From: Streptomyces tropicalis | Lineage (GTDB): Bacteria > Actinomycetota > Actinomycetes > Streptomycetales > Streptomycetaceae | Direction of reading: 5' to 3' | Length of the DNA: 64,000 nucleotides | Assembly (NCBI RefSeq): GCF_029269835.1 | Contig: NZ_JARJBB010000008.1 | Span: forward strand, 186,001 to 250,000 | Shown: positions 31,458 to 40,720 of the stretch, piece after piece | Numbering within the stretch: position 1 is the stretch's first letter | Layout of the letters: each line of letters starts with the position of its first letter | Notes under the pieces: generated by a model | What the model was told of the DNA's origin: nothing | What the model saw: only the letters and a program-made list of their open reading frames with translations | Databases searched by the model: none | Position numbers and translations under genes: made by a program

Positions 31458-33083
31458 TCAGCTCCGGCTCACCGCCGTGAGGATCTCCGGGAGGCGGGCC
31501 GCCGTGCGGGGGGCGGAGAGGCGGAGGCCCGCCAGGGTCAGTACGGCCCCGTGGACCGCGCCGGCCGGGAGGAGGAGCCAGGTCCACCGGGGGCCGGAGG
31601 CGGAGACGTTCGCCCAGACGGCGAGGGCGATCACGGGGGAGCAGAGCAGCGCCGCCGCGATCAGGCCGCCGAAGAGGGAGATCCAGGCCAGGCCGATCTG
31701 GCCGGGGGCCACGTTCTTGTAGCCCTCCTGCGGGATCGAGTACGGGAAGCGCGCCGAGGTCCAGGCGCCGGCCGCCAGCATCGCCCCGAGCAGCGCGAAG
31801 GACAGGCCGAGCACCTCCGGCAGCTCCGGCCACCGGCCGAGCAGCCCCGTGGTCAGCACCGTCACGAGGACCGCGTAGGGCAGGGTGATCAGCAGCAGGG
31901 CCAGCGCCCGCCCGCGCAGCTCGACGTAGGCGTCCCGCGGGGAGGAGATCGTCAGCGCGACCATCCAGAACGCGGACGTGTCCTGCCCGAACTGGTTGTA
32001 CATCTGGATGCCCAGCATCCCGGTGGCGAAGCAGGCGAAGTAGGGCGAGCCGGTGCCCTGCAGCGCGTTGAAGACCGGCACGATCAGGCCGATGGCGAGC
32101 GAGGTCGTCCAGGCCGCCTTCGTCTTGGGGTCCCGCCAGATGTAGCGCAGGCTGCGCTCCATGACGGTGCCGGTGCGGCCGGCCGGCAGCAGCCGCGCCG
32201 CCCCGGAGCGCCCGGCCCGCTCCCGCACGGCACCGCCGTCGTCCTGGAGCGTGGAGGCGTCGGGCGCGGTCATCAACCGGGTCAGGGTGCGCGACCAGGT
32301 CGCCAGCAGGGCCGCCACCGCGGCCGTGGACAGGGCCAGTTGGGCGGCCGCGACGCCCCACGCCCCCCGGCTCGCGGAGTCCACCGCGCCGATCGCCGAC
32401 GCGGGCGGCACCCAGCGCAGCACACCTGCGACCGGGTCGAGCGTGCCCAGTCCCGCCGTGCCGAGCCGCTGCATGCCGAAGTTGACCAGCTGCGTGCCGA
32501 CGGCGACGACGAGACCGCTGAGCACCGCCAGGTCGCGGCCCTTGCGGCTGGTCAGCAGGCGGATGTTGGCGGCGGCGACGGCGCGGGCCAGGGCCACGCA
32601 GACCAGCAGGGCGAGGACGACGGCGACGGCCGAGACGGCCGCCGCGGCCGCCCCGTGCGCCACCGCGACCGCGCAGCCCGCCAGCAGCAGCACCGTGAAC
32701 AGCGGCCCGACGCCCACCAGGGAGGCCGCCAGCAGGGCCCGCACCAGGGGGCGCGGCCGCAGCGGGAGCATCACCAGGCGCGTCGGGTCGAGGGTCTCGT
32801 CGCCGCCGGGGAAGAACAGCGGCATCACGGCCCAGCCCACCGCCAGCACCGCCGCGCCCGGCACGACGGCGGAGGCGATGTGGGCGTGGCCGCGCAGCGC
32901 GATCAGACCGAGCAGCTGGAGCACGGCGAAGAGCAGCGCGACGACGGCCGACGTGACGAACGCGGCGCGCCGGCCGCCGGACCGGCGCAGGCCGTTGCCC
33001 AGCAGGGACAGCTTGAGGCGGACGACGACGGCGGTGAGGGAGGCGGCCCGGGCGTCCGGGGCGGCCCCGGCGGCGGCGCTCAC
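31458..33083 (-). CDS. ABC-2-type exporter permease
   Basis: A 541-residue integral membrane protein with about 12 hydrophobic helices and an Ala-rich N-terminus. LGNGLRRSGGRRAAF, the PLFFPGGDETLDPTRL loop and the YIWRDPKTKAAWTTSLAIG region are characteristic of a Streptomyces transporter family whose ATPase is encoded just upstream. The GTG start at 33083 overlaps the ATPase stop (GTGA), so the two are translationally coupled. The substrate is unknown. Confidence 0.85.
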   Translation of the reverse strand: MSAAAGAAPDARAASLTAVVVRLKLSLLGNGLRRSGGRRAAFVTSAVVALLFAVLQLLGLIALRGHAHIASAVVPGAAVLAVGWAVMPLFFPGGDETLDPTRLVMLPLRPRPLVRALLAASLVGVGPLFTVLLLAGCAVAVAHGAAAAAVSAVAVVLALLVCVALARAVAAANIRLLTSRKGRDLAVLSGLVVAVGTQLVNFGMQRLGTAGLGTLDPVAGVLRWVPPASAIGAVDSASRGAWGVAAAQLALSTAAVAALLATWSRTLTRLMTAPDASTLQDDGGAVRERAGRSGAARLLPAGRTGTVMERSLRYIWRDPKTKAAWTTSLAIGLIVPVFNALQGTGSPYFACFATGMLGIQMYNQFGQDTSAFWMVALTISSPRDAYVELRGRALALLLITLPYAVLVTVLTTGLLGRWPELPEVLGLSFALLGAMLAAGAWTSARFPYSIPQEGYKNVAPGQIGLAWISLFGGLIAAALLCSPVIALAVWANVSASGPRWTWLLLPAGAVHGAVLTLAGLRLSAPRTAARLPEILTAVSRS

Positions 33084-33859
33084 CGGGCGCCGCCGCCGAG
33101 CCAGTCGAGGTCGGAGCCGGCGTCCCGCCCCTGCGCGCCGACGAGTTCGAGGAAGGCCTGCTGAAGGGTGGGCGCCTCGCCGCGCACCTCGGAGAGGGTG
33201 CCGTGCGCGCGGATGCGGCCGGCGGCCATGACGGCGACCCAGTCGCAGAGGGACTCCACCAGCTCCATCACGTGGGAGGAGAAGACGACGGTCGCGCCGG
33301 AGGCGGTGTACCGCTCCAGGACGCCCCGGATGGTCTGCGCGGACACCGGGTCGACGCCCTCGAAGGGCTCGTCCAGGAAGAGGACTTCGGGGTTGTGCAG
33401 CAGGGCGGCGGCGAGCCCGATCTTCTTGCGCATGCCGGTCGAGTAGTCGACGACGAGCTTGTGCTGGGCGCCGGCCAGGTCGAGCACGTCCAGGAGCTGC
33501 GTGGCCCGGCGGTCGACCTCGGGGGCGGGAAGGCCGCGCAACCGGCCCGAGTAGGTGAGCAGTTCGCGTCCGGACAGCCGCTCGAAGAGCCTGAGGCCCT
33601 CCGGCAGCACCCCGATGCGCGCCTTCACCGCCACCGGGTCCTGCCAGACGTCGTGGCCGACCACCTCGACGCTGCCCTGGTCGGGCCGCAGCAGCCCGGT
33701 GACCATGGACAGCGTGGTGGTCTTCCCCGCGCCGTTCGGGCCGACCAGCCCGATGAACTTCCCCGCGGGCAGCTCCAGATCGATCCCCGCCACGGCGATC
33801 TGCTGCCCGAAGCGCTTCCAGAGTCCCCGTACCCGTACGGCGCACGTACTCACCGACAT
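33080..33859 (-). CDS. ABC transporter ATP-binding protein
   Basis: A 259-residue ATPase driving the adjacent permease. Walker A GPNGAGKTT, Q-loop region GVLPEGLRLFERL, signature YSTGMRKK, Walker B VLFLDEPFEG and the switch His in VFSSHVMEL are all present. The signature is the YSTGM form common to ABC-2 exporters of antibiotics or lipids. It is the first gene of a two-gene operon; start 33859 follows GGAGGGAGA. Confidence 0.93.
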   Translation of the reverse strand: MSVSTCAVRVRGLWKRFGQQIAVAGIDLELPAGKFIGLVGPNGAGKTTTLSMVTGLLRPDQGSVEVVGHDVWQDPVAVKARIGVLPEGLRLFERLSGRELLTYSGRLRGLPAPEVDRRATQLLDVLDLAGAQHKLVVDYSTGMRKKIGLAAALLHNPEVLFLDEPFEGVDPVSAQTIRGVLERYTASGATVVFSSHVMELVESLCDWVAVMAAGRIRAHGTLSEVRGEAPTLQQAFLELVGAQGRDAGSDLDWLGGGAR

Positions 33860-34101
33860 CTCCCTCCGTCGGCGATCAACCCTACGGCGGGAGCCCCCGT
33901 CCGGTCAGGGGGCGAACCACGCCAAGGATCGACGAAGTACGCCACGGCCCCCCGGGCCGCGCCAGGACCGTCGGACCGCTCCGCGGACCACCGGCGCGGA
34001 CGGGCCGGTCGGCGCGGGCGCCAGGCCCGGCCGCCCCCGGCGAGGTGGCGAAGTTCTCCGAGCACGGCAACCACGCCCTTCCCCGCCCGGGCGGAGCGGC
34101 C

Positions 34102-34767
34102 CTACCGGTCCCGCCCGCAGGCGTACGCCAGCGGCGAGATCAGCTCCTCGGCGTCCGGCAGCCACCGGTTCGCCGGGGTCGGCCGGCACGCCCACTGCAC
34201 GGCGCCCCGCTGCCCGTAGCGCGTGGGGGGCGCGGCCAGCCAGCCGCCCTCGCCGAGCACGGCCAGGTCGAGCGAGGAGGGCGACCAGCCCAGCGCGCGG
34301 ACCAGGCCCGGCACCTTCGCCGCGGCGCCGGGGAGGACGAGGAAGAGCATCCGCCGGTCCGGCGTGACCGTCACCGGGCCGAGCGAGAGCTCCATGCGTT
34401 CCATCCGCGCCAGCGCCAGGAAGCCCGCGCTCTCGGGGACCTCCAAGGCGTCGAAGGTGAAGCCGGTGGGCAGCAGGATCGACGCGGTCGGGTGCTGCTG
34501 CCACATCCGGCGCGCGACGGTCGCACTGCCCGTGGCCTGCGCCGTCCAGTCCCCGCGCGCCGGGTGCGCGCCGGGCACGGCGCACGCGGGTGCGCCGCAG
34601 GAGCAGCGCTGCACCCCGTCCACCGCCTCCAGCCAGGTGCCGGGGAGCACGTCCCAGTGGCGCTCCTCGACATAGCGGACGGCGGTCTCCGCCAGCGACT
34701 CGCCACGCTGCTGGGGGATCTGGCCGGCGAGGGGCGCGGCTCCGGTGCCCGGGATCGTCTCTTCCAC
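34102..34767 (-). CDS. Prim-Pol domain protein (bifunctional DNA primase/polymerase N-terminal)
   Basis: A 221-residue protein resembling the N-terminal Prim-Pol domain of actinobacterial primase-polymerases, without the helicase part. It shows AVRYVEERHWDVLPGTW, a Cys cluster CSCGAPACAVPGAHP, and LPTGFTFDALEVPE, where active enzymes have an acidic D-x-D/E motif; here only D and E flank A-L, so catalysis is uncertain. The GTG at 34767 follows GAGAGG; in-frame GTG 34791 is possible. Streptomyces chromosomes carry several such proteins of unknown role. It is divergent from the XRE/TPR gene. Confidence 0.75.
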   Translation of the reverse strand: MEETIPGTGAAPLAGQIPQQRGESLAETAVRYVEERHWDVLPGTWLEAVDGVQRCSCGAPACAVPGAHPARGDWTAQATGSATVARRMWQQHPTASILLPTGFTFDALEVPESAGFLALARMERMELSLGPVTVTPDRRMLFLVLPGAAAKVPGLVRALGWSPSSLDLAVLGEGGWLAAPPTRYGQRGAVQWACRPTPANRWLPDAEELISPLAYACGRDR

Positions 34768-35082
34768 GCCCCTCTCAACTCCCGTGCCCACCTGGAGTTA
34801 CGGCCGCACCGCGCGCGGGGGAGAGCACCGCTCCCGGGTCCGGGGCGCACGGGAGCACAGGCGGGGGCGCGCAGGAGGATCGACGGCGGGTGGTGGGTAG
34901 TTCCGTGGGGGGTGGCAACCGCCGTTACCCCGGCAATCCTCGCAAGTCTCGCATTTTCGGGGCCGCGGCTGGGCATCGATCTTCGTGGCCGGATCTCCTC
35001 GCCGGGACGCGCGGGATCGGGCCGGGGAAGACACGTCAACTCGGTGCGCGGGCAGGCACCGCAGCCACAGGGGGTTCACGCC
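34768..35082. other. Divergent upstream region, no gene
   Basis: A 315-bp gap between the Prim-Pol gene and the XRE/TPR regulator. It contains a less GC-rich stretch at about 34930-34965 (GCAATCCTCGCAAGTCTCGCA) that may hold promoters. No clear -35/-10 pair or operator was identified. Confidence 0.4.
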
Positions 35083-36468
35083 ATGGCCGCAAGGCCTCTC
35101 GTCGCGCGGCAGCCGAACGAACGGCTGCAGGCGCTCATCCAGGAAGCCGGCTGCTCGAACGCCGGGCTGGCCCGCCGGGTCAACATGTGCGGTGCCGAGC
35201 ACGGACTCGACCTGCGCTACGACAAGACGTCCGTGGCCCGCTGGCTGCGCGGGCAGCAGCCGCGCGGGCGGGCCCCCGCGGTCATCGCCGAGGCGCTCGG
35301 CCGCAAGCTGGGCCGCACGGTCACCATCGACGAGATCGGCATGGCCAACGGCAAGAACCTCGCCTCGGGCGTGGGCCTGCAGTTCTCGCCGACCGTGCTG
35401 GGCGCGATCGAGCAGGTCTGCGAGCTGTGGCGCTCCGACGTGGGCCGCCGGGACTTCCTGTCCGGCTCGTCCGTCGCCGCGTCCGCGCTGGTGGAGCCCA
35501 GCCGGGACTGGCTGATCTCCGCGCCGGACGGGCAGGTCGCCCGGTCGGGCGGGCCCCGGGTGGGCCAGTCCGACGTGGCCGCCGTCACCGCCATGACCCA
35601 GGCCCTGGTGGACCTGGACCACACCTACGGCAGCGGGCACGTGCGCCCGGTCGTCGTGCACTACCTCAACAGCGTGGTCTCCGGGCTGCTGGCCGGGTCC
35701 TACCGGGAGGCGGTAGGCCGCGACCTGTTCGCCGCGGTGGCCCGACTGACCGAGCTGGCCGGGTACATGGCCGTCGACACCGGCCAACCCGGCCTGGCGC
35801 AGCGCTACTACATCCAGGCGCTGCGGCTCGCACAGGCGGGCGGCGACCGCGGCTACGGCGGATACGTCCTCGCCGCCTCGATGAGCCACCTGGCCGCGCA
35901 GCTCGGGAACCCGCGGGAGATCGCACAGTTGGCGCGGGCGGCGCAGGAGGGCGCGCGGGGCCGGGTGACGCCGCGTGCGGAGGCGATGTTCCACGCCGCC
36001 GAGGCGCGCGGGCACGCCCTGCTGGGCGACGCGCGGGCGGCGCAGGTCGCGGCCGGCCGGGCGGCGGGCGCGCTGGAGGGCGCCGAACCCGGATCGGGAG
36101 ACGACCCGGTGTGGATCGCCCACTTCGACGAGGCCTACCTCGCCGACGAGTTGGCCCACTGCCACCGCGACCTGGGGCAGGCCGAGGCGGCGGCGCGGTG
36201 CGCCGAGCAGTCGCTGGCCGGGCATCCCGCGTCCCGGGCGCGGCGCCGGGCGATCGGCTATGTGCTCCTCGCCACGGCGCAGGTGCAGCAGCGCGAGGTC
36301 GAACAGGCCTGCGCGACCGGGACGAAGGCGTTGGAGCTGCTGGAGACGCTGCGCTCCAACCGGGGCGCCGAGTACCTGGAGGACCTCCAGCAGCGGCTGG
36401 ATCCGTACCGGGACGAGCCGGTGGTCAGGGAGTTCGGCGCCCGCCTGGGGGTGCAGGCGGCTGCGTGA
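35083..36468 (+). CDS. XRE-type regulator with TPR sensor domain
   Basis: A 461-residue putative transcriptional regulator. The N-terminal HTH (about residues 10-75) has GCSNAGLARRVN and KTSVARWLRGQQPRGR. A linker with RRDFLSGSSVAASAL follows, then a C-terminal array of TPR-like helices (AQRYYIQALRLAQAGGDRGYG, AEAMFHAAEARGHALLGD, EYLEDLQQRLDPYRDEP). This architecture is shared with Streptomyces developmental and antibiotic regulators such as NsdA/NsdB. ATG 35083 has AGGGGG 7 bases upstream. Ligand and targets are unknown. Confidence 0.85.
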   Translation: MAARPLVARQPNERLQALIQEAGCSNAGLARRVNMCGAEHGLDLRYDKTSVARWLRGQQPRGRAPAVIAEALGRKLGRTVTIDEIGMANGKNLASGVGLQFSPTVLGAIEQVCELWRSDVGRRDFLSGSSVAASALVEPSRDWLISAPDGQVARSGGPRVGQSDVAAVTAMTQALVDLDHTYGSGHVRPVVVHYLNSVVSGLLAGSYREAVGRDLFAAVARLTELAGYMAVDTGQPGLAQRYYIQALRLAQAGGDRGYGGYVLAASMSHLAAQLGNPREIAQLARAAQEGARGRVTPRAEAMFHAAEARGHALLGDARAAQVAAGRAAGALEGAEPGSGDDPVWIAHFDEAYLADELAHCHRDLGQAEAAARCAEQSLAGHPASRARRRAIGYVLLATAQVQQREVEQACATGTKALELLETLRSNRGAEYLEDLQQRLDPYRDEPVVREFGARLGVQAAA

Positions 36469-36646
36469 CGGCGCGTGGGACGGCGGCCGTTCGCGTCCGC
36501 GGAGGCGAATACAGCGCCTGGCGGGCAGGTTTTGTTACAGCGGTCACAGGGGAGGAGGCGCGGCCCCCCGCTGCGTGGCACCGGGCTCCGGGTACCCGGT
36601 AGCGTGACCCGACGATTCCGAAGGTCCCCCATTCGTAGGAGTCCCG

Positions 36647-38377
36647 GTGACGCAGAGCGGACAGGGCGAGGAGCCCTCGGCGCGGCCCGCGCACGAAGGC
36701 ATCGTGCTGCCCTCGGACGGTGGCGAGCCGCTGCTGCCGGGCATGACCGGCTCACCGGCCGGCCGCCCGTCCGTCCCGCCGGCGACCGGCCAGGCCTCGG
36801 CCCCGGCCGGCGGCCAGGCGTGGGGGCAGCCGTGGGGGCCCGGCCACCAGCAGGGCCCGCCGCAGCCGTCCGACCAGGTCTGGCAGGAGCCCCCGGCGGC
36901 CCCCGGGTGGGGCGCGGCCGGGCAGCAGCCCGCCGTGCAGGAGCCGTACCCGCAGGCGCCGTCCCCGGCGTGGGGCGGACCGGACGCCTCCCAGGGCGGA
37001 CCGGCGGCCGGCTCGCCCTACGGCGGTGCCCTGCCCCCCGAGGGCTCCTCGGGCCAGGGCGCCCAGCACCCCGCCGCCCCGCCGTCGTACGGCGGCCCGG
37101 CGGCCCCGCAGCCCCCCGCGGCAGGCGGCCGGCACCTTCCCTACGCGTCCGGCGGCCCGAGCCTTCCGCCCGCCGGCCCCGGTCTCCCGGCCGACGAGGG
37201 AGCCACCCGGTACATACCCCCGGTTCCCGGCGCCCCCGCGGGCGAGGGAGCCACCCGGTACATACCCCCGGTTCCCGGCGCCTCCGCGGGCGAGGGAGCC
37301 ACGCAGTTCCTTCCGCCCGCCCCGGCCGACGGCGGCGCCACGCAGTTCCTTCCGCCGATGGGCCAGGGGGCACTGCCTCCCGAGGCGCCCGGCGACCAGG
37401 ACACCCGCTTCCTCGGCCGGCTGCCGCAGGACGGTGCCGGCCCGCTGCCCCCCGCCGCGCCCGGCGGCCCGGCCGACGCCGAGGCCACCCAGTACATCGC
37501 CCCCGTGGGGGCCGGTGCGCCGTACGACGCACCGGGCGACGACGCCGGGCGCCGGACGCCCGCCGAGTTCGACAACCTCTTCCGCAGCGACGCCGCCGCG
37601 GGCCCGGCCCCGGCGACCCAGCAGATGCCCCGTGTCCAGGACCCTCAGGGCGGCCGCCCGTACGGCCGCCCCGGGTACGCCCCGCCCGGCCAGGACGACG
37701 GCTTCCACGGCGGCGGCCGGGGCGGCGACGGCGGCCGCGGCCGGGGCTCCGGCTCCCGGGTGCCGGTGATCGCCGCCGTCGGCGTGGGCATCGTCGTCAT
37801 CGGTATCGGCGCCGGCGTCCTGCTGCGCGGCGGCGGGGGCGGCGACACCCCGAGCGGCGGCGGCCAGAACGTCTCCGCCACCGCGCCGGCCGACACCGGC
37901 TCCGCCCCGGCGGGCGCCGACCCGGCGCGCGCGCAGGCCGTCGCGCTGGACAAGCTGCTCTCGGACAGCGGCAGCAGCCGGGCCGCCGTGATCAAGTCCG
38001 TCGCCGCCGTCAAGACGTGCACCAACCTCGCCCAGGCGTCCTCCGACCTGCGCGGCGCGGCCGAGCAGCGCACCGGTCTGGTGACCCGGCTGGGCCAGTT
38101 GCAGGTCGACAAGCTGCCCCAGCACGACCAGCTCACGGCCGCCCTGAACGGCGCGTGGAGGGCGTCCGCGTCGGCGGACCGGCACTACGCGGCCTGGGCG
38201 GGCCAGGTCGGTGGCAAGAAGGGCTGCCGGAAGGGCCACGCCCGCACCACCGGCGAGACCCAGGCCGGAAACCGGGAGAGCGGCGTCGCCAGCGCCCAGA
38301 AGGTCAAGGCCGCCCAGCTGTGGAACGCGATCGCCCGGACCTACGGGCTCACCCAGCGCCAGCCGACCCAGTTGTGA
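36647..38377 (+). CDS. Proline-rich single-pass membrane protein with ATR/ATQ repeats
   Basis: A 576-residue protein. Residues 1-370 are Pro/Gly/Ala/Gln-rich and cytoplasmic, one helix spans about 372-393, and about 180 residues lie outside. The cytoplasmic part carries repeated short motifs: GATRYIPP at 185 and 201 (from a 48-bp DNA duplication, 37195-37290), GATQFLPP at 217 and 230, DTRFLG at 252, EATQYIAP at 279. These resemble Thr-Q/R-aromatic sites recognised by Ser/Thr kinases and FHA domains (inference). GTG 36647 follows TAGGAG. The extracellular domain, with two Cys, is not recognised. Confidence 0.8.
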   Translation: MTQSGQGEEPSARPAHEGIVLPSDGGEPLLPGMTGSPAGRPSVPPATGQASAPAGGQAWGQPWGPGHQQGPPQPSDQVWQEPPAAPGWGAAGQQPAVQEPYPQAPSPAWGGPDASQGGPAAGSPYGGALPPEGSSGQGAQHPAAPPSYGGPAAPQPPAAGGRHLPYASGGPSLPPAGPGLPADEGATRYIPPVPGAPAGEGATRYIPPVPGASAGEGATQFLPPAPADGGATQFLPPMGQGALPPEAPGDQDTRFLGRLPQDGAGPLPPAAPGGPADAEATQYIAPVGAGAPYDAPGDDAGRRTPAEFDNLFRSDAAAGPAPATQQMPRVQDPQGGRPYGRPGYAPPGQDDGFHGGGRGGDGGRGRGSGSRVPVIAAVGVGIVVIGIGAGVLLRGGGGGDTPSGGGQNVSATAPADTGSAPAGADPARAQAVALDKLLSDSGSSRAAVIKSVAAVKTCTNLAQASSDLRGAAEQRTGLVTRLGQLQVDKLPQHDQLTAALNGAWRASASADRHYAAWAGQVGGKKGCRKGHARTTGETQAGNRESGVASAQKVKAAQLWNAIARTYGLTQRQPTQL

Positions 38378-38412
38378 ACCGGGCGCCGGCGTGGGTGAGC
38401 CGGAGGTGAAGC

Positions 38413-38439
38413 GGGCGCCGGCCGGACCGGCCGGCGCCC
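38413..38439. terminator. Strong convergent terminator
   Basis: A 27-base palindrome with arms GGGCGCCGGCCGG and its complement around a central A, between the proline-rich protein gene and the convergent substrate-binding protein gene. Confidence 0.75.
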
Positions 38440-38509
38440 GGGTCCCGGCCGTGCGGCGCGTACGCCCGTGCCGGTCGCGGCTCCCGCCCGGTTCCGGCCC
38501 CGGCGGCGG

Positions 38510-39829
38510 TCAGGACACGTCCGCCCGCTCCAGGGTTCCGCGTACATCGACGAAGCCCCGGGTGGCCGCCACCAGCCGGCCCTCGCGGACCTGCTGGAGG
38601 GTCACGTCGTAGTTGACCATCCGGGCGAAGCCGACCGAGGCCAGCAGGTCCCGCAGCCGCCAGTTCAGCGTCGGCGTCAGGCCGCCGGTGCCGACCGGCA
38701 GCCCGGCGTCCAGCGTCCGGTGCACGGAGTCCGCCGTCACCTCCCCGCCGCCGATCTTCTCGAGCACGGCGCGGAGCACGGTGTAGGCGATCCACGTGGT
38801 CTGCACACCGGGGTCCGCGGGGTCGATGCGGTTGTCGCCGAAGGCCTCCTGGTTGATGACCTTCTTCATCGGGTCCCAGCGCGGGTCGCTCGCCACCGGG
38901 TACCAGCCGGTGACGTACGACCCCTCGTACGGCCCCGAGGCCCCGCCCCCCGCGTCGATCACCGTCTGGTCGACGCTGCCCACCACGGCGGCGGTCCGCA
39001 CCGAGGGGAAGCTCTCGCGGTCCCGGCGGAAGGAGTCCATGAAGATGTCGGTGCGCTCGCCGAGAGCGGGGATCACGCAGCCCGGGTGCCCGGGACCGGC
39101 GGTCGCCCGGCGCAGTGCCAGTCCGGACTGGCCGGAGTACTCGGTGGCGTCCTCGGGGGCCCGCTGGTCGTGTGCCGCGGGGTGCCCGCCGGCCCGCAGC
39201 CCGGCGTCGAGCATCCCGGGCAGCTCGTCGCCCGCGATGGTGTCGGGCCGGACCAGCGCGACGGGGCCGCAGCCCGGGGCCAGCTCCTTGCCGAGGCCGG
39301 CCAGCAGGGCGGGCTGGCCGCCGTTGACGGGGTAGGACAGGGCCCGGGTGAACTCGGCGGTCGTGACGCCGTAGCCGCCTATGTAGGGGATGCCCGCGCC
39401 CTCCAGCGGGGGGAAGAAGGAGTCGCTGTCCTGGCTGTAGGAGCCGACGACGGCGACCACGTTCTCCTTGACGGCGCGCAGGGCGCACTTCGCCGCGGTC
39501 ACGCTGTCGTTGCCCTCGTTGCAGGTCAGCACCTTGAGCCGGCGGCCGGCGATGCCGCCGTGGGCGTTGACCCAGCGGGCGTAGGCCCGGGCCATGGCGG
39601 GCATGCCGGGCTTGTTGGTCGCGCCGGTGTTCTCCGGGGCCCAGGTCATCACGGTGACGGCGTCGTCCCCCGAGGCCCCCGTGGCGCCGGGGACGACGCC
39701 GCAGGCTGCGGCGAGCGACGCGCAGGCCGCCGCGGCGCCCGCGGACAGCAGGGCCCTTCTGCGGACGCGCCGGGAGAGGCGGGGGAGGCCGAGGAGGAGC
39801 GTCTTGCGGGTGCGTCGCCTGCCGGTCAT
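38510..39829 (-). CDS. Branched-chain amino-acid-type substrate-binding lipoprotein
   Basis: A 439-residue type I periplasmic-binding-fold lipoprotein. The signal peptide has an unusually basic n-region (RRRTRKT, RRVRRR) followed by a lipobox ending in LAAACG; the mature part carries the ligand-binding fold (NAHGGIAGRRLKVLTCNEGNDSV, VGSYSQDSDSFFPPLEGAGIPYIGGYG). No permease or ATPase gene is adjacent, so it is an orphan receptor, possibly sensory. Start ATG 39829 is preferred over longer frames. The ligand is unknown. Confidence 0.83.
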   Translation of the reverse strand: MTGRRRTRKTLLLGLPRLSRRVRRRALLSAGAAAACASLAAACGVVPGATGASGDDAVTVMTWAPENTGATNKPGMPAMARAYARWVNAHGGIAGRRLKVLTCNEGNDSVTAAKCALRAVKENVVAVVGSYSQDSDSFFPPLEGAGIPYIGGYGVTTAEFTRALSYPVNGGQPALLAGLGKELAPGCGPVALVRPDTIAGDELPGMLDAGLRAGGHPAAHDQRAPEDATEYSGQSGLALRRATAGPGHPGCVIPALGERTDIFMDSFRRDRESFPSVRTAAVVGSVDQTVIDAGGGASGPYEGSYVTGWYPVASDPRWDPMKKVINQEAFGDNRIDPADPGVQTTWIAYTVLRAVLEKIGGGEVTADSVHRTLDAGLPVGTGGLTPTLNWRLRDLLASVGFARMVNYDVTLQQVREGRLVAATRGFVDVRGTLERADVS

Positions 39830-39946
39830 GCATACGCACGATTCCGTCACACCGCTAACCCGGGAGTGACCCATGGTCAACGAGGAGTGACCTCACGGTG
39901 AATTGCAGGGGCCGGTGAGGGCGCCCGGGCGGAGAACGTACGATCG

Positions 39947-40447
39947 GTGACCGTGCAAGGTTCGGAGAACTCTTCCCGTCGCGGCCGTCGCTCCTCCACC
40001 ATGGGCGGCATGCCACTGAACGACATGCCGTGGTGGCGCTGGCGCAGCAACGTGCGCTCCGCGCTGCACATGCTCTCCGATCCGGTGTTCCAGCGGGACG
40101 TCTGGCTGGCAGGCGTGGAAGGGTACGGCGACGTCACCGACGCCGTGTACCGCCTGGTCGAGGACACCTGGCTGGACAACTGGTCCGCCGAGAAGTACAT
40201 AGGCACGATCTTCCGCGACTCGCAGGAGGCGGCACTGGTCGACACGGCCGTGCTGCGGGTGCTGCGCCTGATGCACCAGGTCGGGCCGGACGCCCCGGTG
40301 TCCGCGTACCTCGACCACGCCGGCTGGCCCGAGGCGGTGCGCGCGGCCCGCGACGCGCACGTCCGGATGGCCGTCGGCGACGGCGAGGACCCGGACGCCG
40401 CGCCGCGCAGTCTCGAGGTGCTGAGGATCGTCACCCGGGCCGCCTAG
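39947..40447 (+). CDS. SCO4402 family protein
   Basis: A 166-residue (or 148 if it starts at ATG 40001, MGGMPLNDMPWW) conserved Streptomyces protein of unknown function. It has a Trp-rich start (MPWWRWRSNV) and helical segments (DVTDAVYRLVEDTWL, AAVLRV-type). It matches from memory the SCO4402 family found next to purU. Its TAG stop lies within the CTAG at which the MITE-like element inserted, so the coding sequence was left intact. No enzymatic motif is visible. Confidence 0.75.
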   Translation: MTVQGSENSSRRGRRSSTMGGMPLNDMPWWRWRSNVRSALHMLSDPVFQRDVWLAGVEGYGDVTDAVYRLVEDTWLDNWSAEKYIGTIFRDSQEAALVDTAVLRVLRLMHQVGPDAPVSAYLDHAGWPEAVRAARDAHVRMAVGDGEDPDAAPRSLEVLRIVTRAA

Positions 40448-40644
40448 TGCTGTGGCCGGAAAGGTGTGCCGGGATGCTCGCGGCGTCCGGTGCTGGGGGC
40501 ACCTCCCACGCCGTTCAGGCTGTGGGGGAGCATCGCAAGGCGGAGCGTCGCCCGCGTACTGGATGTACTCGAGTGAGGCGACAACGCGGCGAGGTGCCGT
40601 GCCGGGCGTCGCGAGCCGGTGAACCTTTCCGGTCACAGCACTAG
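40444..40644. mobile_element. MITE-like element with CTAG/TA target duplication
   Basis: About 193 bp (40448-40640) flanked on both sides by CTAG. The terminal inverted repeats read TGCTGTGGCCGGAAAGGT at the left and, inverted, TGCTGTGACCGGAAAGGT at the right (17 of 18 match). Subterminal sequences are also imperfectly inverted (GGCACCTC on both arms). It codes for no transposase. TA duplication inside CTAG is typical of IS630/Tc1-mariner transposases, which may mobilise it in trans. No second copy was seen in this window. Confidence 0.75.
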
Positions 40645-40720
40645 GGCCTGTCGTCGGCGGCGCGGTCCGCTCCCCGGACGCCGCACCGCCGCCCGGGACG
40701 GTCGTGAGACCCTGTGCTGC

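Noticed and set aside
33850..34074. Short minus frames between the ABC ATPase and Prim-Pol genes
   Set aside because: Two overlapping frames are equally open and neither has an RBS or conserved features.
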